Source of the DNA: Amycolatopsis balhimycina FH 1894
Lineage (GTDB): Bacteria > Actinomycetota > Actinomycetes > Mycobacteriales > Pseudonocardiaceae
Assembly: GCF_000384295.1 (NCBI RefSeq)
Contig: NZ_KB913037.1
Location: forward strand, 7,565,533-7,629,532
Length of the DNA stretch: 64,000 bases
Direction: 5' to 3'
The translations under genes and the position numbers were made by a program. Shown piece by piece: positions 26,460 to 34,900 of the stretch; position 1 is the first letter of the stretch, and each line of letters starts with the position of its first letter. The notes under the pieces were generated by a model. The model was not told the origin of the DNA and ran no database searches. It was given only the letters and a program-made list of their open reading frames with translations.

Positions 26460-27017
26460 GTGTCCGTCGAGGCCGAGCTGACCGCCGTCGTCCGCGAGCC
26501 CGAGCGCGTGCGGGCCAAGCTCGCCGAACGGGCCGAGGCCGAGCACAGCGTCTATGCAGACACCTATTACGACCGGCCGGATCACTCGATGGACCGAGAC
26601 GGCTACGAGCTGCGGGTTCGCACCATCACGACCGGCGAAGAGCGGCGCGTCGTGCTCACCTACAAGGAGCCGCCGGTGGACGAGGCGTCCCGGTCCAAGC
26701 CGGAGCACGAGACCACGGTGGCTGACCCGGACGTGATGAACACGATCTTCGAAGGCCTCGGACTGGTCAAGCTGATCTCACTGGAGAAGCACTGCGACAA
26801 CTACCGGTTGACCGCCGACGACCGCGACCTGCTCGCCACCGTCGTGACGATCCCGGAGCTGGACGGCCAGACGTTCATCGAGCTGGAGACCATGGCCGAG
26901 CCGGACGACCTGAAGGCTGCGCTCGCATCGGTCCGCGCCGTCCTGGACAGCCTCGGCGTTGCCGAGGATGACGCGGTCACTGAGTCCTACACCGACATGG
27001 TCGCCAACGCGCGCTAG
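26460..27017 (+). CDS. CYTH-domain protein (class IV adenylate cyclase/triphosphate tunnel family)
   Basis: 185 residues. CYTH proteins bind triphosphates in a beta-tunnel and act as cyclases, thiamine-triphosphatases or polyphosphatases. Here the pattern is YADTYYDRPDHSMDRDGYEL then RVR, VVLTYKEPPVDEASRS, KHCDNYRL and FIELETMAE. The entry motif ExExK reads EAELT, so the usual metal/phosphate-binding lysine is threonine. GAGGAG is six bases before the GTG. It is cotranscribed with the XRE gene and ends directly against the convergent 3' half of the membrane gene. Confidence 0.8.
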   Translation: MSVEAELTAVVREPERVRAKLAERAEAEHSVYADTYYDRPDHSMDRDGYELRVRTITTGEERRVVLTYKEPPVDEASRSKPEHETTVADPDVMNTIFEGLGLVKLISLEKHCDNYRLTADDRDLLATVVTIPELDGQTFIELETMAEPDDLKAALASVRAVLDSLGVAEDDAVTESYTDMVANAR

Positions 27018-27180
27018 TCAGTGGGCGACGCCGTGATCATCTACGGGCACGTGCAGCACGAAGGCCAGCACAATGCCGATGATGGTCAACGCGATGGGCA
27101 CGATAACCAAGGTCCAGATGAGGATCTTCCGGATCGAGCAGGTCACCGCCAGCTGTTCGAGGGCAGCTTGGAGCGTCGGG
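27018..27180 (-). pseudogene. 3' half of split two-TM membrane protein gene
   Basis: Reading leftward from 27176: TLQAALEQLAVTCSIRKILI, then a helix WTLVIVPIALTIIGIVLAFV and VPVDDHGVAH stop at 27018. There is no start codon of its own in place. The stop touches the CYTH stop (27015-27017). It completes the 5' half found at the other end of the insert. Confidence 0.65.
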
Positions 27181-27391
27181 CGGCGCGCTCGCCGTGCTCG
27201 GGTACACCGTGTACGTCAACGTCGTGCCGTATCCCGCCGAAGGCCCGGCGCGGTGGTTCCCGGTGGTGGCCGGGGCCGTACTGGCGCTCGGGGTGATCTT
27301 GGTGCTGGCCGCGCCCGCCTACGCTCGTAGGGTGGGGGAGAGGCTGACGAGTGTGGACGGAGGCGCATGACCGGACTGCTTCCGTTCGTCT
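27181..27391. repeat. 211-bp direct repeat, right copy
   Basis: Exact copy of 24788-24998. It holds a promoterless 3' fragment of the permease gene followed by GGAGG and the intact amidohydrolase start at 27367, so the downstream gene keeps its native ribosome binding site. Confidence 0.95.
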
Positions 27392-28491
27392 CGGACCTGC
27401 CGCTGGTGGACCACCACTGCCACGGCGTCGTGACCCGGGACGTCACCCGCGCGGGCTTCGAGGCGATGCTGACCGAAGCCGACGCGCCGTCGCCGCTGGG
27501 CACGAGCCTGTTCGACTCGCTCATCGGGCTGGCCGTGCGCGAACGCTGCGCGCCCGTGCTGGACCTGCCGAAGCACGCCCCGGCCGAGGCCTACCTCGAA
27601 CGCCGTGCCGCCCTCGGCGCGGCGGAGGTGGCCCGGCGGTTCCTGCGGGCCACCGGGACGACCGATTTCCTGCTGGACGGCGGGTTCCTGCCGGACTCGC
27701 TGACCACGACCGCCGAGTTCGCCGAGCTGGCGGGTGCCCGCGCGTACGACGTCGTCCGGCTGGAGCAGGTCGCCGAAGCGGTGATCCGGGGAACGACCGC
27801 GGCCGGCTTCGCCGACGCTTTCGCCGACGAGCTGGGGAAACGGGCGGAACGGGCCGTCGGGCTCAAGTCGATCGCGGCCTACCGCGTCGGCCTTGGCCTG
27901 GCGGGGGAGCGGCCGTCGCCGTCCGAAGTCGAGGCCGCGGCCGGGCGGTGGCTCGCCGGGGGCGGCACCCGGCTGGCCGACGAGGTGCTGCACCGGCACC
28001 TCGTGTTCACCGGCCTCGACCTCGGCCTGCCCGTGCAGTTCCACGTCGGCTACGGCGACTCCGACGTGGACCTGCACCGCTGCGACCCGCTGCTGCTCAC
28101 CGGGCTGCTGCGGGCGACCCGCGACCGCGGCGTCCCGATCCTCCTGCTGCACAACTACCCGTTCCACCGCAATGCCGCGTATCTGGCGCAGGTCTTCGAG
28201 CACGTGTTCGTCGACGCCGGTCTCGTCACGCACAACGCGGGGTTCCGGGCGCCGGCCGTCCTGGCCGAGCTCCTGGAGATCGCGCCGTTCGGGAAGGTGC
28301 TCTTCTCGACCGACGCCTTCGGCCTGGCCGAGCTGTACCACCTGGGCACGGCCCTGTTCCGGCAGGGTTTGTCGGACTTCGCGCGCGCCGCGCTCGACGC
28401 CGGCGCGGTGTCCGAAAAGGACGCTGTCCGGCTGTGTGCTTTGGTGGGACACGAGAACGCGAAGAGGATCTACCGCTTGGAGCACGTGTGA
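27367..28491 (+). CDS. Amidohydrolase family protein (FluG N-domain-like)
   Basis: A 374-residue metal-dependent hydrolase. The HxH metal motif is in LPLVDHHCHGVV, with further ligand histidines in VQFHVGYGD and LLLHNYPFHRNAAYL and the terminal aspartate in VLFSTDAFG. In FluG and related plant/fungal proteins this domain is fused to a glutamine-synthetase domain. Here the two are separate genes in one cluster. GGAGG precedes the ATG. The M20 gene start overlaps its stop (GTGA). Likely acts on a glutamylated or amide intermediate. Confidence 0.85.
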   Translation: MTGLLPFVSDLPLVDHHCHGVVTRDVTRAGFEAMLTEADAPSPLGTSLFDSLIGLAVRERCAPVLDLPKHAPAEAYLERRAALGAAEVARRFLRATGTTDFLLDGGFLPDSLTTTAEFAELAGARAYDVVRLEQVAEAVIRGTTAAGFADAFADELGKRAERAVGLKSIAAYRVGLGLAGERPSPSEVEAAAGRWLAGGGTRLADEVLHRHLVFTGLDLGLPVQFHVGYGDSDVDLHRCDPLLLTGLLRATRDRGVPILLLHNYPFHRNAAYLAQVFEHVFVDAGLVTHNAGFRAPAVLAELLEIAPFGKVLFSTDAFGLAELYHLGTALFRQGLSDFARAALDAGAVSEKDAVRLCALVGHENAKRIYRLEHV

Positions 28492-29660
28492 GTGAACTGT
28501 GGACCCGGTGGACGCGGGCGATCGCCGACGAACTGCCCGCCGCCGTCGAGCTCCGGCACACCGTGCACGCCGACCCCCGCGGTTCCGGCGACGAGGAGGA
28601 CACCGCCCGCCTGGTGGCCGCCGCGCTCGGCGCGGGCGACGGCGTCCGCGTCGCCAAGACCGGCCGCGCGATCCGGCTGCCCGGCGCGTCCGACGGGCCG
28701 GCCGTGGCGCTGCGGGCCGAGCTCGACGCCCTCCCGGTGCTGGAGGGCACCGGCGTGCCGTGGGCGTCCGGGAACGACCTGATGCACGCGTGCGGCCACG
28801 ACGTCCACCTCGCCGCGCTGGTCGCCGTGTGCCGGGCCGCGCGGCGCGTCGGCGTGCCGCGGCCGATCCTGGCACTGCTGCAGCCGCGTGAGGAGACGTC
28901 CCCGCCCGGCGCGCTCGACGTCGTCGAGTCCGGGGTGCTGGCCGAATGCGGGGTGGACACGGTGATCGGCGCGCACGTGCAGCCGCGGATCACGCACGGC
29001 ATGGTGTCCGCGACGCCCGGCCCGGTGAACGCCTCCACCGACGAGTTCGAGGTGACCATGCATGGCCAAGGCGGCCACGCCGGCTACCCGCACCTGCTGC
29101 GCGACCCGATCCTGGCGCTGTCGCAGCTGGTCGTGAGCCTGCAGCAGCTCGCGTCGCGCCGGATCGACCCGGTGTTCGGCGCGGTCTGCTCGATCGGCCG
29201 CATCCAGGGCGGCGCCGCGGCCAACGTCGTCCCGAACAGCGCGAGCGCGTTCGGCTCGCTGCGCCTGATGCGCGCGAAGGACCGTGATCGCGCCCTGGAA
29301 ACACTCGCGGACATCGTGCACGGCACCGCGCGGGCCCACGGCTGTACCGCCGAACTGGAGATCAGTCCCTGCGAGCCGGTGCTGGACAACGACCCCGGGC
29401 TGGCGGAGGGCGCGCAGCATTGGCTGCGTCACGCGGGCTTCGTCGTGGACGACATGTTCCGGTCGTTCGGCGCCGACGACTTCGCCCACTACTGCGGCGG
29501 CGGAACCCGCGGGCTGATGATGTTCGTCGGCCTCGGCGACACGGCGGGCGTGCCGAGCCTGCACGACGAGCGGTTCCTCCCGCGCGACGAGGCCGTCACC
29601 CAGGTCGCGCACGCGCTGGTGGCGGGCTACCTGGCCGCCTTGGAGGTACCGGCGGCCTAG
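28488..29660 (+). CDS. M20 family amidohydrolase/peptidase
   Basis: 390 residues with the M20 (IAA-amino acid hydrolase/hippuricase) pattern: ALRAELDALPVLEGTGVPWA, LMHACGHDVHLAALVAV, LLQPREETSPPGA and the dimerisation part VTMHGQGGHAGYPH. These enzymes hydrolyse N-acyl amino acids or small amides using two metal ions. GTG 28488 overlaps the amidohydrolase stop, so both are made together. It is probably the last step in the permease, ligase and hydrolase route. Confidence 0.88.
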   Translation: MSELWTRWTRAIADELPAAVELRHTVHADPRGSGDEEDTARLVAAALGAGDGVRVAKTGRAIRLPGASDGPAVALRAELDALPVLEGTGVPWASGNDLMHACGHDVHLAALVAVCRAARRVGVPRPILALLQPREETSPPGALDVVESGVLAECGVDTVIGAHVQPRITHGMVSATPGPVNASTDEFEVTMHGQGGHAGYPHLLRDPILALSQLVVSLQQLASRRIDPVFGAVCSIGRIQGGAAANVVPNSASAFGSLRLMRAKDRDRALETLADIVHGTARAHGCTAELEISPCEPVLDNDPGLAEGAQHWLRHAGFVVDDMFRSFGADDFAHYCGGGTRGLMMFVGLGDTAGVPSLHDERFLPRDEAVTQVAHALVAGYLAALEVPAA

Positions 29661-29675
29661 CGCTACGGTGGCCGC

Positions 29676-30752
29676 GTGATAAGCGCCTACCTCGCGACGA
29701 TCCCCAGCCCCGACCGTGGGGTCTGGCATCTGGGGCCGATCCCGATCCGCGCGTACGCCCTGTGCATCATCGCCGGCATCATCGTGGCGATCTGGTGGGG
29801 CGAGCGGCGCTGGGCCGCCCGCGGCGGCACCAAGGGCACGGTGATCGACATGGCCGTGTTCGCCGTGCCGTTCGGCCTGGTCGGCGGCCGGTTGTACCAC
29901 GTGATCACCGACCCCGAGCTGTACTTCACCGAGGGCCGCAACCCGTGGAACGCGTTCGCGATCTGGGACGGCGGCCTCGGCATCTGGGGCGCGATCGCCC
30001 TCGGCGCGGTGGGGGCGCTCATCGCCTGCCGCCGCCGGGGCATCCCGCTGCCGGCGATGGCGGACGCGGTCGCCCCCGGCATCGTCGTCGCGCAGGCCAT
30101 CGGCCGCATCGGCAACTACTTCAACCAGGAGCTGTACGGCGCGCACACGGACCTGCCGTGGGGCCTGGAGGTCTACCAGCGCTTCAACCCGGAGGACCCG
30201 GACAACCTGCTGAACGGCGTCGCGACGGGGCACATCCCGCTGCCGGAGAGCCCGGTCCACCCGACGTTCCTCTACGAGCTGCTCTGGAACCTGCTGGTCG
30301 CGCTGCTGGTGGTGTGGGCGGACCGTCGCTTCACGCTCGGGCACGGGCGGGCGTTCGCGCTGTACGTCGCCGGGTACACGGTGGGCCGCGGCTGGATCGA
30401 GATGATGCGGACGGACACCGCGAACCACATCCTCGGGCTGCGGGTGAACGTGTGGACGTCGATCCTGCTGTTCCTCGCCGCGGTGGTGTACTTCGTGGCC
30501 GCCGGCCGGCGGGGGCCGCGGGAGGCGCCGGAGACGCTGGTGAGCAAGGACGCCGTGGGACCGGACGAGGTTCCGGTGGCCGCGGAGGAGCCCGAGGCTT
30601 CGGAGGCCGGTTCCGCAGTCGCCGACGAGCCCGAGCCCGTTGCCGCAGACGAGCCGGAGCACGCGAAGGTGGCGGCCGATGCCCCGGCCTCCGCGGAGAA
30701 GCCTGCTGCGGACGCGCCGGCCGAGGAGCCGAAAAAGACCGACGAGAGCTGA
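29676..30752 (+). CDS. lgt: Prolipoprotein diacylglyceryl transferase
   Basis: Lgt (358 aa) transfers diacylglycerol to the cysteine of lipoprotein precursors in the membrane. About seven helices are seen, with the signature GRIGNYFNQELYGAHTD and the essential YHV histidine region in GGRLYHVITD. Residues after about 285 form a tail rich in Ala, Glu, Pro and Asp, longer than in enteric Lgt but common in actinobacteria. The GTG follows TACGGT (29664-29669) by six bases. A hairpin (30767-30819) lies just after its stop. Confidence 0.93.
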   Translation: MISAYLATIPSPDRGVWHLGPIPIRAYALCIIAGIIVAIWWGERRWAARGGTKGTVIDMAVFAVPFGLVGGRLYHVITDPELYFTEGRNPWNAFAIWDGGLGIWGAIALGAVGALIACRRRGIPLPAMADAVAPGIVVAQAIGRIGNYFNQELYGAHTDLPWGLEVYQRFNPEDPDNLLNGVATGHIPLPESPVHPTFLYELLWNLLVALLVVWADRRFTLGHGRAFALYVAGYTVGRGWIEMMRTDTANHILGLRVNVWTSILLFLAAVVYFVAAGRRGPREAPETLVSKDAVGPDEVPVAAEEPEASEAGSAVADEPEPVAADEPEHAKVAADAPASAEKPAADAPAEEPKKTDES

Positions 30753-30766
30753 CCGCCGGCTCCAGC

Positions 30767-30819
30767 GTCATGAACGACTCTTTCATGACCTCCGACGTCA
30801 TGAAAGAGTCGTTCATGAC
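30767..30819. repeat. Perfect 23-bp-arm intergenic hairpin, family B copy 1
   Basis: Arms 30767-30789 and 30797-30819 are exact inverted copies around loop CTCCGAC. The arm starts GTCATGAACGACTCTTTCAT. It lies between convergent lgt and SDR genes, so it may terminate from both sides. A degenerate relative is at 58923-58976. Confidence 0.85.
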
Positions 30820-30834
30820 GTCGGAGACCCTGGA

Positions 30835-31620
30835 TCAGAGGTCCGGCAGGCCGAGTTCGAGGTTCGGCGTCTGGAGGCCGCCGTCGACCTCGATGATCTT
30901 GCCCGTGATGTACCCGCCGGCCTGGGACGCCAGGAACACCACCGTCGCCGCGATGTGCTCGGCCTCGCCGATCCGCTTCAGCGGCGTCGCCGACTCCATC
31001 TTCGAGCGAAGCTCCGGGTTGCCGACCACGATCTCCAGGGCCGACGTCGCCACCGAACCCACCGAGATCGCGTTCACCCGCACCTTCGGCGCCAGGTCCG
31101 CCGCTGCCAACCGCGTGTAGTGGACCAGGGCCGCCTTCGCCGTTCCGTACGCCGCGAAGCCGCGGCCTGCCACGCGGCCCATCACCGACGAGATGTTGAC
31201 TACCGAGCCGCCCGTCTCCACCAGGGAGGGCGCCGCCGCCACCGTCAGCGCGTGGGCCGTCGCGACGTTGAAGCGGAACGCTTCCTCCATGAAGTCCACG
31301 GTCGACTCCAGCAACGGCCGCGGGTACGTGCCGCCGACGTTGTTGACCACCAGGTCGAGGCGGCCGAACTCCGACACCGCCGCCGCGGCCAGTGCCGCCG
31401 CCGCTTCGGGGGAGGAGAGGTCGACGGGAACCGGGAACGCCCGGCGGCCCGCGTCGGAAACGCGCGAGGCGACTTCCTTGAGCTGGGACTCGGTGCGGGA
31501 GGCGATGACCACGTCTGCGCCCGCTTCGGCGAGCGCCACGGCGGTGGCCGCGCCGATCCCGCGTCCGGCGCCGGTGACCACCGCGACCTGGTCGGTGAGC
31601 TTGAACCGATCGAGGATCAT
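30835..31620 (-). CDS. Short-chain dehydrogenase/reductase
   Basis: A 261-residue classical SDR. Cofactor motif [25 protein letters not shown], catalytic Ser in [13 protein letters not shown], and [11 protein letters not shown] with Tyr and Lys. The end [17 protein letters not shown] is of the FabG-like oxidoreductase type. The ATG at 31620 lies seven bases after TACATT, and this promoter overlaps a KstR-type operator (31630-31643), suggesting a role in sterol or lipid breakdown. Substrate is otherwise unknown. Confidence 0.9.
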   Translation of the reverse strand: MILDRFKLTDQVAVVTGAGRGIGAATAVALAEAGADVVIASRTESQLKEVASRVSDAGRRAFPVPVDLSSPEAAAALAAAAVSEFGRLDLVVNNVGGTYPRPLLESTVDFMEEAFRFNVATAHALTVAAAPSLVETGGSVVNISSVMGRVAGRGFAAYGTAKAALVHYTRLAAADLAPKVRVNAISVGSVATSALEIVVGNPELRSKMESATPLKRIGEAEHIAATVVFLASQAGGYITGKIIEVDGGLQTPNLELGLPDL

Positions 31621-31629
31621 GCGGCGAAA

Positions 31630-31643
31630 TGTAACACGTTCTA
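31630..31643 (-). promoter_or_regulatory. KstR-type operator over SDR promoter
   Basis: Minus strand reads TAGAACGTGTTACA, which fits the KstR consensus TnnAACnnGTTnnA at every fixed position. It overlaps the TACATT -10 box of the SDR gene. Confidence 0.55.
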
Positions 31644-31683
31644 GTGACCGGGGACACAGCAAGTCGACCATGTCACGGTAGGC

Positions 31684-31710
31684 TTGACCGGCGTTTCCGG
31701 GCCGTATACT
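31684..31710 (+). promoter_or_regulatory. Candidate gltB promoter
   Basis: TTGACC (31684-31689), 15 bases, TATACT (31705-31710). It would give a leader of about 205 bases before gltB, which contains several GC-rich short inverted repeats but no structure I can name. Short spacing lowers confidence. Confidence 0.4.
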
Positions 31711-31922
31711 TAGCGGACCGAACTACCGGGAACCCATCAGGAACTATGTCGTTCCGCACAGCCAGATCGTTACCGTCCGACGCCGTCCGGGGCGCTCCGA
31801 AGTGCTGCTGGCGTGTTTCCCAGGTGTTAAAGTCGCGCTAACGAAGCGGGCCATCGTCGTCCCGTGCGCTCCCCGGCCGGTAGCCCGGCCCCGCACGACA
31901 AGACGACGAAGGAGGTCCCTTC

Positions 31923-34900
31923 ATGATCTTCTCCGCCATTCCCGGCAAGCAGGGTCTCTACGATCCGGAGACCGAACAGGACTCCTGCGGTGTGGCCATG
32001 GTGGCCGACATCCGCGGGCGCCGCTCCCACGGCATCGTCACCGACGGCCTGGCCGCGCTGACCAACCTGGACCATCGCGGCGCCGCGGGTGCCGAGCCCA
32101 CCAGCGGCGACGGCGCCGGCATCCTGCTGCAGCTGCCCGATGCGCTGTTGCGGGCCGAAGCCGGTTTCGCGCTGCCCGAACCCGACGAGCAAGGCCACCA
32201 CACCTACGCCGCCGGTATCGCTTTCCTGCCCGAAGACACCGAACAGCGCCGCAAAGCCGTCGGGCTGGCCGAACGCATCGCCGTCGAAGAGGGCCTCGAG
32301 GTCCTCGGCTGGCGCGAGGTCCCGGTCGACGCCGACCGCGCCGACATCGGCCCGACCGCCCGCTCGGTCATGCCGCACTTCGCCATGCTCTTCGTGACGG
32401 GTGAGGGAAAATCCGGTCTGGAGCTGGACAGGCTCGCGTTCTGCCTGCGCAAGCGCGTCGAGAACGAGAGCGTGAACGCCGGCTGCGGCACGTACTTCCC
32501 GTCGCTGTCCTCGCGGACGATCGTCTACAAGGGCATGGTGACGCCGGAGCAGCTGCCCGCGTTCTTCGCCGACCTGCGCGACGAGCGGCTGGAAAGCGCC
32601 ATCGCGCTGGTGCACTCCCGCTTCTCCACCAACACTTTCCCGTCGTGGCCGCTGGCGCACCCGTTCCGGTTCGTGGCCCACAACGGCGAGATCAACACCA
32701 TCCGCGGCAACCGCAACCGCATGCGGGCCCGCGAGGCGCTGCTGGAATCCGACGTCATCTCCGGCGACCTTTCGCGGTTGTTCCCGATCTGCTCGCCGGA
32801 CGCGTCGGACTCGGCGTCTTTCGACGAGGTGCTCGAGCTGCTGCACCTCGGCGGCCGGTCGCTGCCGCACGCGGTGCTGATGATGATCCCGGAGGCGTGG
32901 GAGAACCACATCACCATGAAGCCCGAGCGTCGCGCCTTCTACCAGTTCCACGCCAGCCTGATGGAACCGTGGGACGGCCCGGCCTGCGTCACCTTCACCG
33001 ACGGCAGTCTGGTCGGGGCGGTCCTGGACCGCAACGGCCTGCGCCCGGCCCGCTGGTGGCGCACGGCCGACGACCGTGTCGTGCTCGCCAGCGAGGCCGG
33101 CGTGCTGGACGTCGCTCCGAAGGACGTCGTCGCCAAGGGGCGGCTCAAGCCCGGCAAGATGTTCCTGGTCGACACCGAGGCCGGCCGGATCGTCGACGAC
33201 GAAGAGGTCAAGTCCGCGCTGGCCGTCGAGTCGCCGTACGACGCCTGGCTGCACGCGGGCCTGCTGAAGATCGCCGAGCTGCCCGACCGCGACCACGTCG
33301 TGCAGAGCCACGACTCGGTGCTGCGCCGTCAGCTTTCCTTCGGCTACACCGAAGAAGAGCTGAAGATCCTGCTCGCGCCGATGGCCGAAAAGGGCGCCGA
33401 GCCGCTCGGCTCGATGGGCACGGACACCCCGCCCGCGGTGCTGTCGAAGCGGTCCCGGTTGCTCTACGACTACTTCAAGCAGAACTTCGCCCAGGTGACG
33501 AACCCGCCGCTGGACGCGATCCGCGAGGAGCTCGTCACCTGCATGGCGCGGATCATGGGCCCGGAGCGCAACCTCCTGGCCCCCGGACCGGCGTCCTGCC
33601 GGCACCTGAAGCTGCCGTACCCGGTCATCGACAACGACGAGCTCGCCAAGCTCATCCACATCAACGACGACGGCGACCTCCCCGGCTTCGCCTGCAGTGT
33701 CCTTTCCGGACTGTATGAAGTGGACGGTGGCGCGGAAGCGCTCGCGGGCGCGATCGAGCGCGTCCGGCGTGAGGCGTCCGAAGCGATCGCGGCCGGCGCG
33801 CGCACGCTCGTGCTGTCCGACCGCGACTCCGACCACCGGATGGCGCCGATCCCGTCGCTGCTGCTGGTTTCCGCGGTGCACCACCACCTGGTCCGCACCA
33901 AGGAACGCCTGCGCGTCGCGCTGGTCGTCGAGTCCGGCGACGCCCGCGAGGTGCACCACATCGCGCTGCTGCTCGGGTACGGCGCCGCCGCGGTGAACCC
34001 GTACCTCGCCTTCGAAACCATCGAAGACATGATCGGGCAGGGCGCGGTCACCGGGATCGAGCCGGCCAAGGCGATCCGGAACTACGTGCAGGCGCTGGTC
34101 AAGGGCGTCCTGAAGATCATGTCCAAGATGGGTATCTCGACGGTCGGCGCGTACACCGCCGCCCAGGCCTTCGAATCCCTCGGTCTGGCCCAGGACATGC
34201 TCGACGAGTACTTCACCGGGACGTCGTCGAAGCTCGGCGGCGTCGGCCTGACCGTGCTCGCCGAAGAGGTGGCCGTGCGCCACCGCCGCGCCTACCCGGA
34301 CAACCCGACCGAGCGCGTCCACCGTGGACTCGACACCGGCGGCGAGTACGCCTACCGCCGCGAGGGCGAACTGCACCTGTTCACGCCGGAGACGGTGTTC
34401 CTGCTGCAGCACGCGTCCAAGACCGGCCGCGCAGAGGTGTACCGCAAGTACACCGACGAGGTGCACCGCCTCTACCGCGAGGGCGGCACGCTGCGCGGGC
34501 TGTTCTCGTTCAAGGAAGGTGCCCGCGAGCCGGTGCCGCTCGACGAGGTCGAGCCCGCCGAAGCGATCTTCAAGCGCTTCAACACCGGTGCGATGTCGTA
34601 CGGCTCGATCTCGGCCGAGGCGCACGAAACCCTGGCCATCGCGATGAACCGCATCGGCGGCCGCTCCAACACGGGTGAGGGCGGCGAGGACCCCGAGCGG
34701 CTCTACGACCCCGAGCGGCGCAGCGCGATCAAGCAGGTCGCTTCGGGTCGCTTCGGCGTGACGAGCGAGTACCTGGTGAACGCCGACGACATCCAGATCA
34801 AGATGGCGCAGGGCGCGAAGCCCGGCGAAGGCGGTCAGCTGCCGCCGAACAAGGTGTACCCGTGGATCGCGCGGACCCGGCACTCGACGCCGGGCGTGGG

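Larger units (their letters stand above)
24999..27180. mobile_element. 2,182-bp insertion between direct repeats, no recombinase gene
   Basis: Unique DNA that separates the permease from the amidohydrolase. It carries two small divergent operons (a 48-aa protein and a zinc-ribbon protein leftward, XRE and CYTH proteins rightward) and the two halves of one membrane-protein gene at its ends. No transposase, integrase, terminal inverted repeats or short target duplication is present. I infer insertion of a circular donor, with the 211-bp repeats arising either from homology carried on the donor or from replication-based joining. Confidence 0.75.

Noticed and set aside
24999..27180. Ordinary insertion sequence
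   Set aside because: No transposase, no terminal inverted repeats and no short target duplication. The flanking repeats are 211 bp of host genes.
27037..27219. 60-codon minus ORF crossing the right junction
   Set aside because: Frame reads proline/histidine-rich sequence. The neighbouring frame gives a clear membrane helix that completes the split gene.
31856..31922. Riboswitch in the gltB leader
   Set aside because: Only short GC-rich inverted repeats are present, with no pattern I can match to a known class.
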